Below, piece by piece: positions 33,143 through 41,768 of a stretch of DNA of 64,000 bases. This stretch comes from Solibacillus sp. FSL W7-1464 (GTDB taxonomy: Bacteria > Bacillota > Bacilli > Bacillales_A > Planococcaceae). Both the position numbers and the translations under genes were made by a program. The notes under the pieces were generated by a model that saw only the letters and a program-made list of their open reading frames with translations, had not been told where the DNA came from and searched no databases. The DNA lies in NCBI RefSeq assembly GCF_038004425.1, contig NZ_JBBORC010000001.1, positions 1,279,001 to 1,343,000 of the forward strand, given 5' to 3'. Positions within the stretch are counted from its first letter, which is position 1. Each line of letters opens with the position of its first letter.

Positions 33143-34426
33143 ATGAAAAAATTTGCATATTTATTAGGTTTATTTGTCGTCATATTAGCCTTTGTTTCCT
33201 TTGATCTATTTACACAAAATAAGGATTTGGAGCGAGCTGTTTATGCAACGCAATCAAGAGATTTATCGGCAGCTACTGAAAAATTATCGACATTGCATAC
33301 AACAGTGGAGCAATCTCTACTTTTTCAGGATGAAAATGCATTAAATAATGAATTGGACTCCATCTGGCGGCTGAGCAGTGATTTAAGAAAAACTGTCGCG
33401 AATTTGCCGATCCAGGCAGAAGTACAAAATGAATGGATGCGTTATTTAGGGAAAATCGGTGATAATGCAAAACAGGCGGCTGCAACAGGAGACTACGAAA
33501 GTTGGCGCAAGAAAATGGGAACAGTAGCTTCCAATTTACATGCATTCGCCGAGGAATGGAATATTGCGACAGTTGCATTTTATGAAAATGATGGCAATTT
33601 AAAAAAATGGTCCAATAATCATACGACCGATTTAAAAGAGTCGCCATTCATGAATGCATCGAAACAACTGAAAACATATAATGAAACGGATTTTCCATTA
33701 ACGGCCAGTGAATCGGATTATGAAAAAAAACGCGAGTTACAGCATCTAAAAGATAAAAAAATTACGAAAAACGAAGCCATTCAAAAATTCAAAAAATTTT
33801 TCCCGAAAATCGATGATGCCATTGTAACGGTCACAAAAAGCAGTGATGATGCACCATACCCGTTCTATCACATACAATTTATCCGCGGTTCCAAAATCGG
33901 GTATGCCGACATAACAGAAAATGGCGGTCATCTTCTTTCGTTCCTGCTTGAACGTCCGGTCAAAAAGGAGCCACGTTCACATGAAGAAATCTTAAATACA
34001 GCAAAAAGTTTTATGAACAAAGTGGGATACACGGATGTGAAGCTTTCCGAATCACGAGAAAACCACGAAGCGTGGCATCTCGTATTTACGAGAGTGTACG
34101 GAGAGGATGAGGCTTTAATTTACCCGGATAGTATTCAAGTGAAAATCGCTAAGGATAACGCGGAGATTTTGGGTGTCAACGCAATGGAATATATTCAGGA
34201 AGAAAAAATTAAAGAGCAAAGCGAAGTACCGATTGATTGGGATAACTTTTTTGCCGATCATGTAGGTGTTGAACAAGTGCAAAAAATTTATACTGGCAAT
34301 GGCAATCTGGAACTTCGTAAATGTTATGAGGTTATTGCAAGGCTCGACAATAAGACACAGGATACGTACCGTGTTGTCATCGATACGGAAACACATGAAG
34401 TAATTAAAAATGAAAAAGTATTTTAG
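33143..34426 (+). CDS. ypeB: Germination protein YpeB
   Basis: The 427-residue product has an N-terminal membrane or signal helix (FAYLLGLFVVILAFVSFDLF), a helical middle (~30-180) and three PepSY-like repeats in the second half. YpeB and SleB stabilise each other in the spore and YpeB keeps SleB inactive until germination. The order sleB-ypeB with a 13-bp gap is the conserved bicistron. Length is close to the usual ~450 residues. Confidence 0.93.
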   Translation: MKKFAYLLGLFVVILAFVSFDLFTQNKDLERAVYATQSRDLSAATEKLSTLHTTVEQSLLFQDENALNNELDSIWRLSSDLRKTVANLPIQAEVQNEWMRYLGKIGDNAKQAAATGDYESWRKKMGTVASNLHAFAEEWNIATVAFYENDGNLKKWSNNHTTDLKESPFMNASKQLKTYNETDFPLTASESDYEKKRELQHLKDKKITKNEAIQKFKKFFPKIDDAIVTVTKSSDDAPYPFYHIQFIRGSKIGYADITENGGHLLSFLLERPVKKEPRSHEEILNTAKSFMNKVGYTDVKLSESRENHEAWHLVFTRVYGEDEALIYPDSIQVKIAKDNAEILGVNAMEYIQEEKIKEQSEVPIDWDNFFADHVGVEQVQKIYTGNGNLELRKCYEVIARLDNKTQDTYRVVIDTETHEVIKNEKVF

Positions 34427-34542
34427 TGCCATGTATCAGGTGCAAGGGTGTATGGTTCAGCAAAATTAATTGTAAAAATATAGCTATATTTACATTCCCA
34501 TGAGATAATAAAGTATCAATAATTTCTTATGGGGAGAGGCAA

Positions 34543-35196
34543 ATGGAACTGAAAATTGGAACACAACTGACGCTGGAGCCAACCTATACGGAAAGGGTCG
34601 AAAAATTTAAATGTCGTGTTGTCGATAGACAGGACAATATAATTTTTATCGATTATCCAATTAATACGGCAACAAAAAAAATCGCATTTTTAGTTGATGG
34701 TGCACAATTTCGTGCAACATTCATTACTGAAAAAAAAGAAAGTTACAGCTTTAATACGGAAGTTTTAGGACGTAAAAGCGGCAATGTTCAAATGATACTG
34801 CTTGCATGTCCACCGGCTGAAGAGTTTATTAAAATCCAGCGACGTGAATACGTTCGGGTGGAAACACCAGTAGATATTGCCGTAGAACATGATGGACAGA
34901 AATTACAGTTTGCGGCCGAAGACATTAGTGCCGGGGGGACATTGATTCATATTAAATCACCGGTCAATTTTACTGAAGGTGATATAGTAAAGGCTTTTGT
35001 CGTACTGCCGTTTGTTAATGGCGAAATACGCTATGTCGAAACAGATGCGAGAGTCGTGAACATGTTCGAACGTAATGAAATGAAGTTGGCATCACTGAAT
35101 TTCACGGATACAGATGATTATGATAAGCAGCAGATTGTCCGTTTCTGCTTCGAACGGCAAGTAATGATCCGTAAAAAAGAAATGAATGAATTATAA
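34543..35196 (+). CDS. ypfA: PilZ-domain c-di-GMP receptor YpfA (flagellar brake type)
   Basis: The 217-residue product has a YcgR-like N-terminal barrel (~1-95). A PilZ domain (~98-205) follows with the c-di-GMP motifs QRREYVRVETP (RxxxR) and DISAGG (D/NxSxxG). In B. subtilis the YpfA/DgrA protein slows flagellar motility by acting on the stator when c-di-GMP is high. GGGGAGAGG precedes the ATG. It lies between ypeB and cmk as in B. subtilis. Confidence 0.9.
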   Translation: MELKIGTQLTLEPTYTERVEKFKCRVVDRQDNIIFIDYPINTATKKIAFLVDGAQFRATFITEKKESYSFNTEVLGRKSGNVQMILLACPPAEEFIKIQRREYVRVETPVDIAVEHDGQKLQFAAEDISAGGTLIHIKSPVNFTEGDIVKAFVVLPFVNGEIRYVETDARVVNMFERNEMKLASLNFTDTDDYDKQQIVRFCFERQVMIRKKEMNEL

Positions 35197-35263
35197 GCTA
35201 GATTGGCTAGAACTTAGATTTATAAAATGCTTATATAAACACGGATATTTTTCACACAGCAAA

Positions 35264-35299
35264 AAAATGCCATTTTTCCTTGGAGAAAAATGGCATTTT
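35264..35299 (+). terminator. Terminator after ypfA
   Basis: AAAATGCCATTTTTC (35264-35278) pairs perfectly with GAAAAATGGCATTTT (35285-35299); the tail is short. Confidence 0.7.
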
Positions 35300-35457
35300 G
35301 CATTATGTTTCTGCCTGTTTTAAATAATGGAAACAAAGTTCACGGAAGAAAGTCAGCATTGTTGCAGGCAGCAGTTTTTTCAAAAAAATATAGCGTAAAG
35401 AAGGTAAAAAATTTTTCGGTTATGATACAATAGCAAACGGAAAGTAGGGAGTTAATT

Positions 35458-36132
35458 ATGATGAAAAAAATTCAAATTGCAATTGATGGTCCTGCAGGTG
35501 CGGGGAAAAGTACCATTGCAAAAATTGTAGCCGAAGCACTTCGATTTACATATATCGACACAGGTGCAATGTATCGGGCAGTGACGTATAAAGCGATGAA
35601 AGAAAACATACAATTACATGACGCAGGAGCGATTGAAAAAATGCTGCAGCAAACGGCGATAACATTAAAACCGTCGGAGCAGGGACAACTCGTTTTTGTT
35701 GATGGACAAGATGTGTCACAGGCGATCCGTTCAAATGAAGTTACCGCAAATGTTTCAGAAGTTGCTGCACATGCCAATATACGTGAAATTCTTGTAGCAA
35801 TGCAGCAAAAGCTGGCTGCTGACGGTGGAGTTGTCATGGATGGCCGTGATATTGCAACGCATGTTTTAAAAGATGCTGAGCTTAAAATCTACATGTCAGC
35901 TACAGTGGAAGAACGTGCACACCGACGCTTCCTGGATAATGAACGCCGCGGTATTCCTTCAACAATCGAATCATTACAGAAGGAAATTGCATTGCGGGAC
36001 AAGCTGGATAGTGAACGTGAAGCTTCCCCACTTATCCAGGCGGAAGATGCTTTATTTTTAGATACGACGCATTTATCAATTGATGAGGCGGCACAGGAAA
36101 TTTTGAAATTAGCGCAGCAAAAAATGCAGTAA
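35458..36132 (+). CDS. cmk: Cytidylate kinase
   Basis: The 224-residue NMP kinase transfers phosphate from ATP to CMP or dCMP. It has a P-loop DGPAGAGKST (residues ~8-17), IDTGAMYRAVTY (~35-46), the CMP-binding MDGRDIATHV (~127-136) and the lid region RRFLDNERRG. GTAGGGAG precedes paired ATG codons; either could be used. The S1-like gene follows, the conserved Bacillales order. Confidence 0.95.
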   Translation: MMKKIQIAIDGPAGAGKSTIAKIVAEALRFTYIDTGAMYRAVTYKAMKENIQLHDAGAIEKMLQQTAITLKPSEQGQLVFVDGQDVSQAIRSNEVTANVSEVAAHANIREILVAMQQKLAADGGVVMDGRDIATHVLKDAELKIYMSATVEERAHRRFLDNERRGIPSTIESLQKEIALRDKLDSEREASPLIQAEDALFLDTTHLSIDEAAQEILKLAQQKMQ

Positions 36133-36247
36133 ACGCTATTGAAAAATGAAGCTAACGTACGAAATTTCTGAAAATAAAGGGTTATTTTTTGTCTTTGTAG
36201 AACTTATCGAATAAAATAAAAGTGGAATACGCGAAGGAGGGCTACAT

Positions 36248-37390
36248 ATGTCTGAGGAAATGAATTTAGGGTCAAACCAAAAATTTCAAGAAGGAGATAT
36301 TGTGAAAGGTGTTGCTGAACAGGTTGAAGAGAAGTCAGTAACGGTTTCGATCGAGGGGGCACCTTTCGACGGGATTATACCTATTAGCGAACTTTCAAGC
36401 TTACACATTGAAAAAGCTTCTGATATAGTTTCAGTTGGCGATCAGCTAGAGCTTATGATTACGAAAGTTGAAGAAGAGAATTTTGTATTATCAAAACGCA
36501 AGGTGGATGCACTGCATGCGTGGGATGAATTAAAAGCAAAATTCGAATCTGGTGAAGTATTCGAAGCAGAAGTGAAAGATGTTGTGAAAGGCGGACTTGT
36601 CGTCGATTTAGGCGTGCGCGGTTTCGTTCCGGCTTCACTCGTTGAAGATTATTTTGTCGAAGATTTTGAGGATTACAAAGGCAAAACTTTACGTTTAAAA
36701 ATTACAGAGTTAGATAAAGAAAAAGGCCGACTCATTTTATCTCATCGTGCAGTACTGGATGAAGAAAAAGCGTCGAAAAAGCAACAAGTGATTCAAAACA
36801 TCCACCAGGGTGACATGCTGGAAGGTACGGTTCAGCGGTTGGCGAAATTCGGTGCGTTCATTGATTTGGGCGGCATCGATGGATTAGTCCACATTTCGCA
36901 AGTAGCGCATGAACATGTTGAAGATATTTCTACGGTATTACAGGAAGGACAATCTGTTACTGTAAAAGTACTGTCAGTGGATATTCCGAATGAGCGTGTT
37001 TCATTATCGATCAAAGATACGTTGCCTGGTCCGTGGACAGACATTGAAGAGAAGGCTTCTAAAGGCGCAATTTTAACAGGGACAGTAAAACGTCTTGTTA
37101 CATTCGGCGCATTTGTAGAGGTGTTCCCTGGAGTAGAAGGACTTGTCCATATTTCTCAAATTTCCCACAAGCATATTACGACACCGCATGAAGTCTTAAA
37201 AGACGGCCAAGAGGTGGAAGTAAAAGTACTTGAGGTAAATGAAGCGGAAAAACGCCTTGCACTGAGCATTAAAGCATTGCAGGAAGATTCGGCAAGCGAC
37301 GAAGATTTCGATTACGAGCTGCCTGAAGAAAATAAAGGCTTCTCATTCAGCGATGTCATCGGTGATCAGCTAAAAGGATTTAAAAAATAA
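36248..37390 (+). CDS. rpsA: Ribosomal protein S1 homologue (four S1 domains)
   Basis: The 380-residue product is built of four S1 OB-fold repeats: ~17-85, ~100-167, ~188-255 and ~273-342. The last two have the canonical GTVxRLxxFGAFVxxxxGxxGLVHISQ pattern. An acidic tail follows. The Gram-negative S1 has six repeats; the Firmicute form (YpfD in B. subtilis) is shorter and not essential. It binds mRNA and may help translation of weak leaders. AAGGAGGG precedes the ATG. Confidence 0.92.
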   Translation: MSEEMNLGSNQKFQEGDIVKGVAEQVEEKSVTVSIEGAPFDGIIPISELSSLHIEKASDIVSVGDQLELMITKVEEENFVLSKRKVDALHAWDELKAKFESGEVFEAEVKDVVKGGLVVDLGVRGFVPASLVEDYFVEDFEDYKGKTLRLKITELDKEKGRLILSHRAVLDEEKASKKQQVIQNIHQGDMLEGTVQRLAKFGAFIDLGGIDGLVHISQVAHEHVEDISTVLQEGQSVTVKVLSVDIPNERVSLSIKDTLPGPWTDIEEKASKGAILTGTVKRLVTFGAFVEVFPGVEGLVHISQISHKHITTPHEVLKDGQEVEVKVLEVNEAEKRLALSIKALQEDSASDEDFDYELPEENKGFSFSDVIGDQLKGFKK

Positions 37391-37398
37391 TACTATGA

Positions 37399-37440
37399 AA
37401 ACCGCCCATGTAATGATAGCTTATATGGGCGGTTTTTTTT
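37399..37440 (+). terminator. Terminator after the S1 gene
   Basis: AAACCGCCCAT pairs with ATGGGCGGTTT (37399-37409 with about 37425-37435), followed by a run of eight T overlapping the stem end. Confidence 0.85.
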
Positions 37441-37456
37441 GGAGTAGATCGGACGG

Positions 37457-37550
37457 ATTTAGTCAAATTTGGTTGGGATTTAGTCAATAATCGGGGGTTT
37501 TTAGTCAGCGCCGAGTTAAATTTAGCCAATCATGACATGAATTTAGCCAA
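37457..37550 (+). repeat. Five helically phased ATTTAGYCAA repeats
   Basis: ATTTAGTCAA at 37457 and 37478, TTTAGTCA at 37499, and ATTTAGCCAA at 37520 and 37541 lie about 21 bp apart, i.e. two DNA turns. The first three have G-rich flanks. The array lies between the S1 terminator and the der promoter. Confidence 0.75.
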
Positions 37551-37606
37551 ACAGCGACTATTCACCAGCACAGGCGAAAAACCTTGCCGATAAAAAACGA
37601 AATCGA

Positions 37607-37635
37607 TTTTGAATGTTGCGAAAAAATGATATAAT
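37607..37635 (+). promoter_or_regulatory. Sigma-A promoter of der
   Basis: TTTTGA (37607-37612), a 17-bp spacer and a perfect TATAAT (37630-37635). A second TATAAT lies 15 bases further down without a good -35. Confidence 0.6.
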
Positions 37636-37689
37636 AGTCAAATTCGTGTATAATACGGAAAGACAAGAGTTTGGAAGGATGAAGTACAG

Positions 37690-39000
37690 ATGACAAAACC
37701 AGTAATCGCCATCGTAGGACGTCCGAACGTAGGTAAATCGACAATTTTTAACCGAATTGTTGGAGAGCGTGTATCGATCGTGGAAGATATTCCAGGTGTA
37801 ACACGTGACCGTATTTATAGTTCGGCTGATTGGCTAGCACATGAATTTAATATTATCGACACTGGTGGTATTGAAATTGGGGACGAGCCGTTTTTAGAGC
37901 AGATTCGTCAACAGGCTGAAATTGCAATTGATGAGGCGGACGTTATTATTTTCATGACAAATGGACGTGAAGGTGTTACAGCTGCAGATGAGCAAGTAGC
38001 AAGAATTTTATATAAAACAAAAAAACCGGTTGTCTTGGCAATCAACAAAATCGACAACCCGGATATGCGTCATATGATTTATGACTTCTATTCATTAGGT
38101 TTCGGCGAGCCTTGGCCAATTTCAGGTTCGCACGGTTTAGGTTTAGGGGATTTATTGGACGAATGTGCCAAACACTTCCCGCAGCCGGATGAAGAACAAT
38201 ACGATGAGGATACAATTAAATTCTCACTGATCGGGCGTCCGAATGTCGGAAAATCTTCACTCGTTAATGCCTTTTTAGGTCAGGATCGTGTTATTGTAAG
38301 TGAAATTCAAGGGACAACGCGTGATGCAATTGACTCTCCGTACTCATATGATGGACAAGATTATGTCATCATTGATACAGCAGGTATGCGTAAAAAAGGG
38401 AAAGTCTATGAATCAACAGAAAAATACTCAGTTCTACGTGCACTGCGCGCTATCGAGCGTTCAGACGTTGTTTTAGTCGTTCTGAATGCGGATGAAGGCA
38501 TTCAGGAGCAGGATAAGAAAATCGCCGGCTATGCACATGAAGCTGGTAAAGCGGTTATTATTGTTGTAAACAAATGGGATGCGATCGAAAAAGACGAGAA
38601 AACGATGAATATCTTTACAGAGCAAATTCGTGAACATTTCCTGTTTTTAGATTATGCACCGATCATTTTCGTTTCGGCGAAAACGAAACAGCGTGTCCTC
38701 AATATTTTACCGATTATTAAGCGTGTTAGTGAAAACCATGCGATGCGTATCCAATCATCAATTCTAAACGAAGTAATTGAAGATTCAATCGCACGTAATC
38801 CGGCACCGACAGATAAAGGTAAACGTTTACGTATTTACTATGCGACACAAGTGGCGATTAAACCGCCGACATTCGTTGTATTCGTAAATGAACCGGAAAT
38901 GATGCACTTCTCATACGAGCGCTTTTTAGAAAACCGTATTCGAGAAACTTTCGACTTTGAAGGAACTCCAATACGCCTAATTACACGTGCTCGTGACTAA
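37690..39000 (+). CDS. der: Ribosome assembly GTPase Der (EngA)
   Basis: The 436-residue protein has two G domains in tandem, each with GRPNVGKS (residues ~10 and ~182), switch Thr (PGVTRD, QGTTRD), DTGG/DTAG and NKxD (NKID ~118, NKWD ~291). A C-terminal KH-like domain (~350-436) completes it. It is essential for maturation of the 50S subunit. GGAAGGATG precedes the ATG. A stand-alone promoter and terminator frame the gene; gpsA follows as in B. subtilis. Confidence 0.97.
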   Translation: MTKPVIAIVGRPNVGKSTIFNRIVGERVSIVEDIPGVTRDRIYSSADWLAHEFNIIDTGGIEIGDEPFLEQIRQQAEIAIDEADVIIFMTNGREGVTAADEQVARILYKTKKPVVLAINKIDNPDMRHMIYDFYSLGFGEPWPISGSHGLGLGDLLDECAKHFPQPDEEQYDEDTIKFSLIGRPNVGKSSLVNAFLGQDRVIVSEIQGTTRDAIDSPYSYDGQDYVIIDTAGMRKKGKVYESTEKYSVLRALRAIERSDVVLVVLNADEGIQEQDKKIAGYAHEAGKAVIIVVNKWDAIEKDEKTMNIFTEQIREHFLFLDYAPIIFVSAKTKQRVLNILPIIKRVSENHAMRIQSSILNEVIEDSIARNPAPTDKGKRLRIYYATQVAIKPPTFVVFVNEPEMMHFSYERFLENRIRETFDFEGTPIRLITRARD

Positions 39001-39016
39001 AATCAATAAAAAAGGG

Positions 39017-39047
39017 CGCTAGTTTATGCAAATGAACTAGCGTTTTT
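39017..39047 (+). terminator. Terminator after der
   Basis: CGCTAGTT (39017-39024) pairs with AACTAGCG (39035-39042), followed by TTTTTG. Confidence 0.85.
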
Positions 39048-39115
39048 GTTCATAATAGGGTTTGACTTGAAGGATAAATTTTCAACAGACTTTAAGTGGA
39101 ATTGGGGGTTTTTTA

Positions 39116-40129
39116 ATGGAAAATGTAGTAGTTTTAGGAGCAGGTTCCTGGGGAACGGCACTGGCCATTGTTTTAGCGGAAAACGGTCATAATACGTTGA
39201 TTTGGTCGCATCGCGAAGATCAGGCAACTGAAATTAATGAACAGCACACAAATAGAAAATATTTGCCGAATACGATTTTACCAAGTAATTTAAAGGCGAC
39301 TTCAAATTTAGAAGAGGCTGCAAAACACGGTTCTACTATCGTTATGGCAGTACCGACTAAAGGAATACGGGAAGTCTGCGGCAAAATCTCGGCGTATTTA
39401 ACTGAAAAAGCATTATTTGTTCATGTTTCGAAAGGGATTGAGCCGGATACATTAATGCGTATTTCAGAGCTGATGAAGGAAAGCCTTGATGAAAATGCGG
39501 TAAGTGACATCGTAGTTTTATCCGGTCCATCACACGCGGAGGAAGTTGTTTTAAAACATCCGACAACAGTAACGGCTGCATGTGAAAACTTAGAAGCTGC
39601 AGAAAAAGTGCAGGATTTATTTATGAATCAGTATTTGCGTGTCTACACGAATGATGATGTAATTGGCGTTGAAATAGGCGGGGCACTGAAAAACGTCATT
39701 GCACTGGCTGCTGGAATGACGGATGGTCTGGACTTTGGTGATAACGCAAAGGCTGCTTTAATAACACGCGGTCTCGCTGAAATTACGCGTCTCGGTGTAA
39801 AAATGGGGGGAAACCCATTTACATTTGCCGGACTGACAGGGATGGGCGATTTGATCGTGACATGTACGAGTGTCCATTCCCGAAACTGGCGCGCAGGCAA
39901 TATGCTCGGCAAAGGAATGAAGCTTGAACAAGTATTGGATGAGATGGGGATGGTTGTAGAAGGAGTACGTACAACAAAGGCTACATACCAGCTCTCAAAA
40001 AAATACGATGTCTCAATGCCGATCACATCAGCGCTGTATGATGTGTTGTTTAATAATCTGGAACCGAGAGCATTGGTCGAATCATTAATGCTGCGCACGA
40101 AAAAGAGCGAAATTGATGAGATGAGCTGA
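39116..40129 (+). CDS. gpsA: NAD(P)-dependent glycerol-3-phosphate dehydrogenase GpsA
   Basis: The 337-residue enzyme reduces dihydroxyacetone phosphate to sn-glycerol-3-phosphate for phospholipid synthesis. The Rossmann motif [12 protein letters not shown] is at residues ~5-16. The family signature around the catalytic Lys, [15 protein letters not shown], is at ~185-199. The C-terminal helical domain has [12 protein letters not shown] (~240-251). The ribosome binding site is a weak GGGGG. No clear terminator follows; a 500-bp repeat-bearing spacer separates it from the next gene. Confidence 0.96.
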   Translation: MENVVVLGAGSWGTALAIVLAENGHNTLIWSHREDQATEINEQHTNRKYLPNTILPSNLKATSNLEEAAKHGSTIVMAVPTKGIREVCGKISAYLTEKALFVHVSKGIEPDTLMRISELMKESLDENAVSDIVVLSGPSHAEEVVLKHPTTVTAACENLEAAEKVQDLFMNQYLRVYTNDDVIGVEIGGALKNVIALAAGMTDGLDFGDNAKAALITRGLAEITRLGVKMGGNPFTFAGLTGMGDLIVTCTSVHSRNWRAGNMLGKGMKLEQVLDEMGMVVEGVRTTKATYQLSKKYDVSMPITSALYDVLFNNLEPRALVESLMLRTKKSEIDEMS

Positions 40130-40270
40130 ACAAGCAGCGGATGACGTATCTACAGCAAGAGCACGTATTCATTTTCAATCAATGTGGATCATCATCCATA
40201 TTTTGAGGTTGCTTTTAATATAACGTTCTGCCCTCGTAAATAAGCTTGAAGCAATAAAACATCCACGAAT

Positions 40271-40480
40271 TTATATAAGAATTGCTACCATAGGAAAAAC
40301 AGCTCCACCTTGGTTGAAAAGATAGTAGTGGCGTTGAGTACAGGCGGCACACTCCTGCGGGGGCAGCATGCGCGGAAAATCCAATGACCGGTGCCGCCGT
40401 CTAGGTACCGGTAATATAGTTGGAGCAATAACCGCGGAAAGCGTCCGCCGAAATGGAGCAGAGCGGCTCAAAAGAAAAAT
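40271..40480. repeat. GC-rich intergenic repeat R2
   Basis: Within the 500-bp gene-free stretch 40130-40631. It includes CCGCGGAAAGCGTCCG (about 40432-40447), which recurs exactly at 47823-47838 in R4. Other parts (GGCGGCACACTCCTGCGG) do not code convincingly. The rest of the spacer is AT-rich and shows nothing recognisable. Confidence 0.6.
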
Positions 40481-40631
40481 TTTTTGTCGTCCTCCATTTT
40501 TGGTGAAGAGCCATTAATTTAATATTTTGTCACAAATAAGGAGGGATACTTGTATGCCTCCTGTTTTTTTTACCTTGAAAAGGCTATAATTATTACCGGT
40601 ATCAACAATAAATGGAAAGGCGGTTTTAATA

Positions 40632-40901
40632 GTGCAACATACTCTGCAGCTCATGAATCCACTATCAAATTTACTCTTAAATTCTGCACGTGGCCCATTA
40701 GCGAGCATGCATGCGTTAGATGTTATGTGGGTTTCTTTTTATTCGATCGGTTTACTGTTAGTATCAATTCTTATTATTACGGCAGTCCGCAAGTGGATAC
40801 ATAATATGGTTTTGTCATTTTTATTGAAATTAGTTGCCTACGTCATGTTTTTTATCGGCACATTGCTAATGGTTCTTGTCGTGCTTACATGGCCGAACTA
40901 A
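40632..40901 (+). CDS. yphE: DUF2768 family membrane protein YphE
   Basis: The 89-residue product has two membrane helices (VSFYSIGLLLVSILIITAV ~34-52 and LLKLVAYVMFFIGTLLMVLVV ~65-85). It fits the small DUF2768/YphE proteins found between gpsA and yphF in spore-formers. The start is GTG 40632 with AAAGGCGG eight bases upstream; ATG 40653 is an alternative giving 82 residues. Function is unknown; sporulation-linked synteny with spoIVA is noted. Confidence 0.8.
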   Translation: MQHTLQLMNPLSNLLLNSARGPLASMHALDVMWVSFYSIGLLLVSILIITAVRKWIHNMVLSFLLKLVAYVMFFIGTLLMVLVVLTWPN

Positions 40902-40921
40902 TATAGGGGGAAATACATATC

Positions 40922-41635
40922 ATGAAATTATCAAAATGGTTTGTTCTTTTATCGATGGTCATTTTATTGTCTGGGTGCGGCTCAACGACAAATTTTGACC
41001 AGTCCAGTTTAAGGCCGGATGTCGATATGCTTGCGGGTGTACAGCGTGCGGTCAATGAATATCGTGAAGATACAGGGGTCCTTCCGATTAAAACGCGCGA
41101 CCAGGATACAGACATCTTCATTAAATACTTAATAGATTTTGAAAAACTGATTCCGAAATATATTGGATCCCCGCCGGCAAATTCCTATGAGAAGGGCGGC
41201 ATTTTTCAGTACATTATTTGGGATCCGGAAGAAAATCCAACTGTAAAGCTCGTTGATCTGCGCACTCCGGAACGTATTCGTGAAATTAATATCCGCTTCA
41301 AAGGAACAACCTATCCGCAATTTAAAGATAAAGTAGTGGAGCACGTTTATACAGTTAATTTTAAGAATATTGGCTATAAAGAAGATATAACTGTACAAAG
41401 TCCCTATTCAAACAATCAATTACCGATTGTCGTGTCTGCTGAAGGGGATCTGTATGTCGATTATTCAATCGATTTATATACTTATATGAAAGACAACAAT
41501 ATTACAGCGGAACCGGGTGACGATATTCGTGAAATTCTTGTGGAAAACTTCCCGGTCGTTCCTGCTTACTCATTGCCGTATACGGTAGATGAAAACAATG
41601 AGCCTGTCATTATGTATGATCCGACTGAAAAATAA
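40922..41635 (+). CDS. yphF: Lipoprotein YphF
   Basis: The 237-residue product has a lipoprotein signal peptide with lipobox LLSGC (Cys ~20), so it is anchored on the outer face of the membrane. The mature part is polar with no recognised enzyme domain. It resembles B. subtilis YphF in place and layout, an uncharacterised protein of the spoIVA neighbourhood. AGGGGGAAA precedes the ATG. It follows yphE by 20 bp and they are probably co-transcribed. Confidence 0.85.
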   Translation: MKLSKWFVLLSMVILLSGCGSTTNFDQSSLRPDVDMLAGVQRAVNEYREDTGVLPIKTRDQDTDIFIKYLIDFEKLIPKYIGSPPANSYEKGGIFQYIIWDPEENPTVKLVDLRTPERIREINIRFKGTTYPQFKDKVVEHVYTVNFKNIGYKEDITVQSPYSNNQLPIVVSAEGDLYVDYSIDLYTYMKDNNITAEPGDDIREILVENFPVVPAYSLPYTVDENNEPVIMYDPTEK

Positions 41636-41640
41636 ACAGT

Positions 41641-41682
41641 AAAAGGTGTGTAAAAAGTTAAATCTTTCTGCACGCCTTTTTC
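41641..41682 (+). terminator. Terminator after yphF
   Basis: AAAAGGTGTG (41641-41650) pairs with CACGCCTTTT (41671-41680, one G-U), with inner AAAAAG/CTTT pairing, then TTC. Confidence 0.65.
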
Positions 41683-41768
41683 ATATTTAAAAATGTCAGT
41701 ACATATAGTGTTTTGATAATGAATACTTCTAATTGGAGAAGATTACGGTATATAAAGGAGGCAATACA

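Noticed and set aside
37391-37689. Chromosomal origin-like iterons in the 21-bp repeat array
   Set aside because: The motif does not match DnaA boxes and no replication gene is near; a mobile-element end or a protein-binding array is more likely.
41733-41768. TTG start of spoIVA
   Set aside because: No ribosome binding site lies upstream and the frame would translate through AAAGGAGG; the ATT at 41769 fits better.
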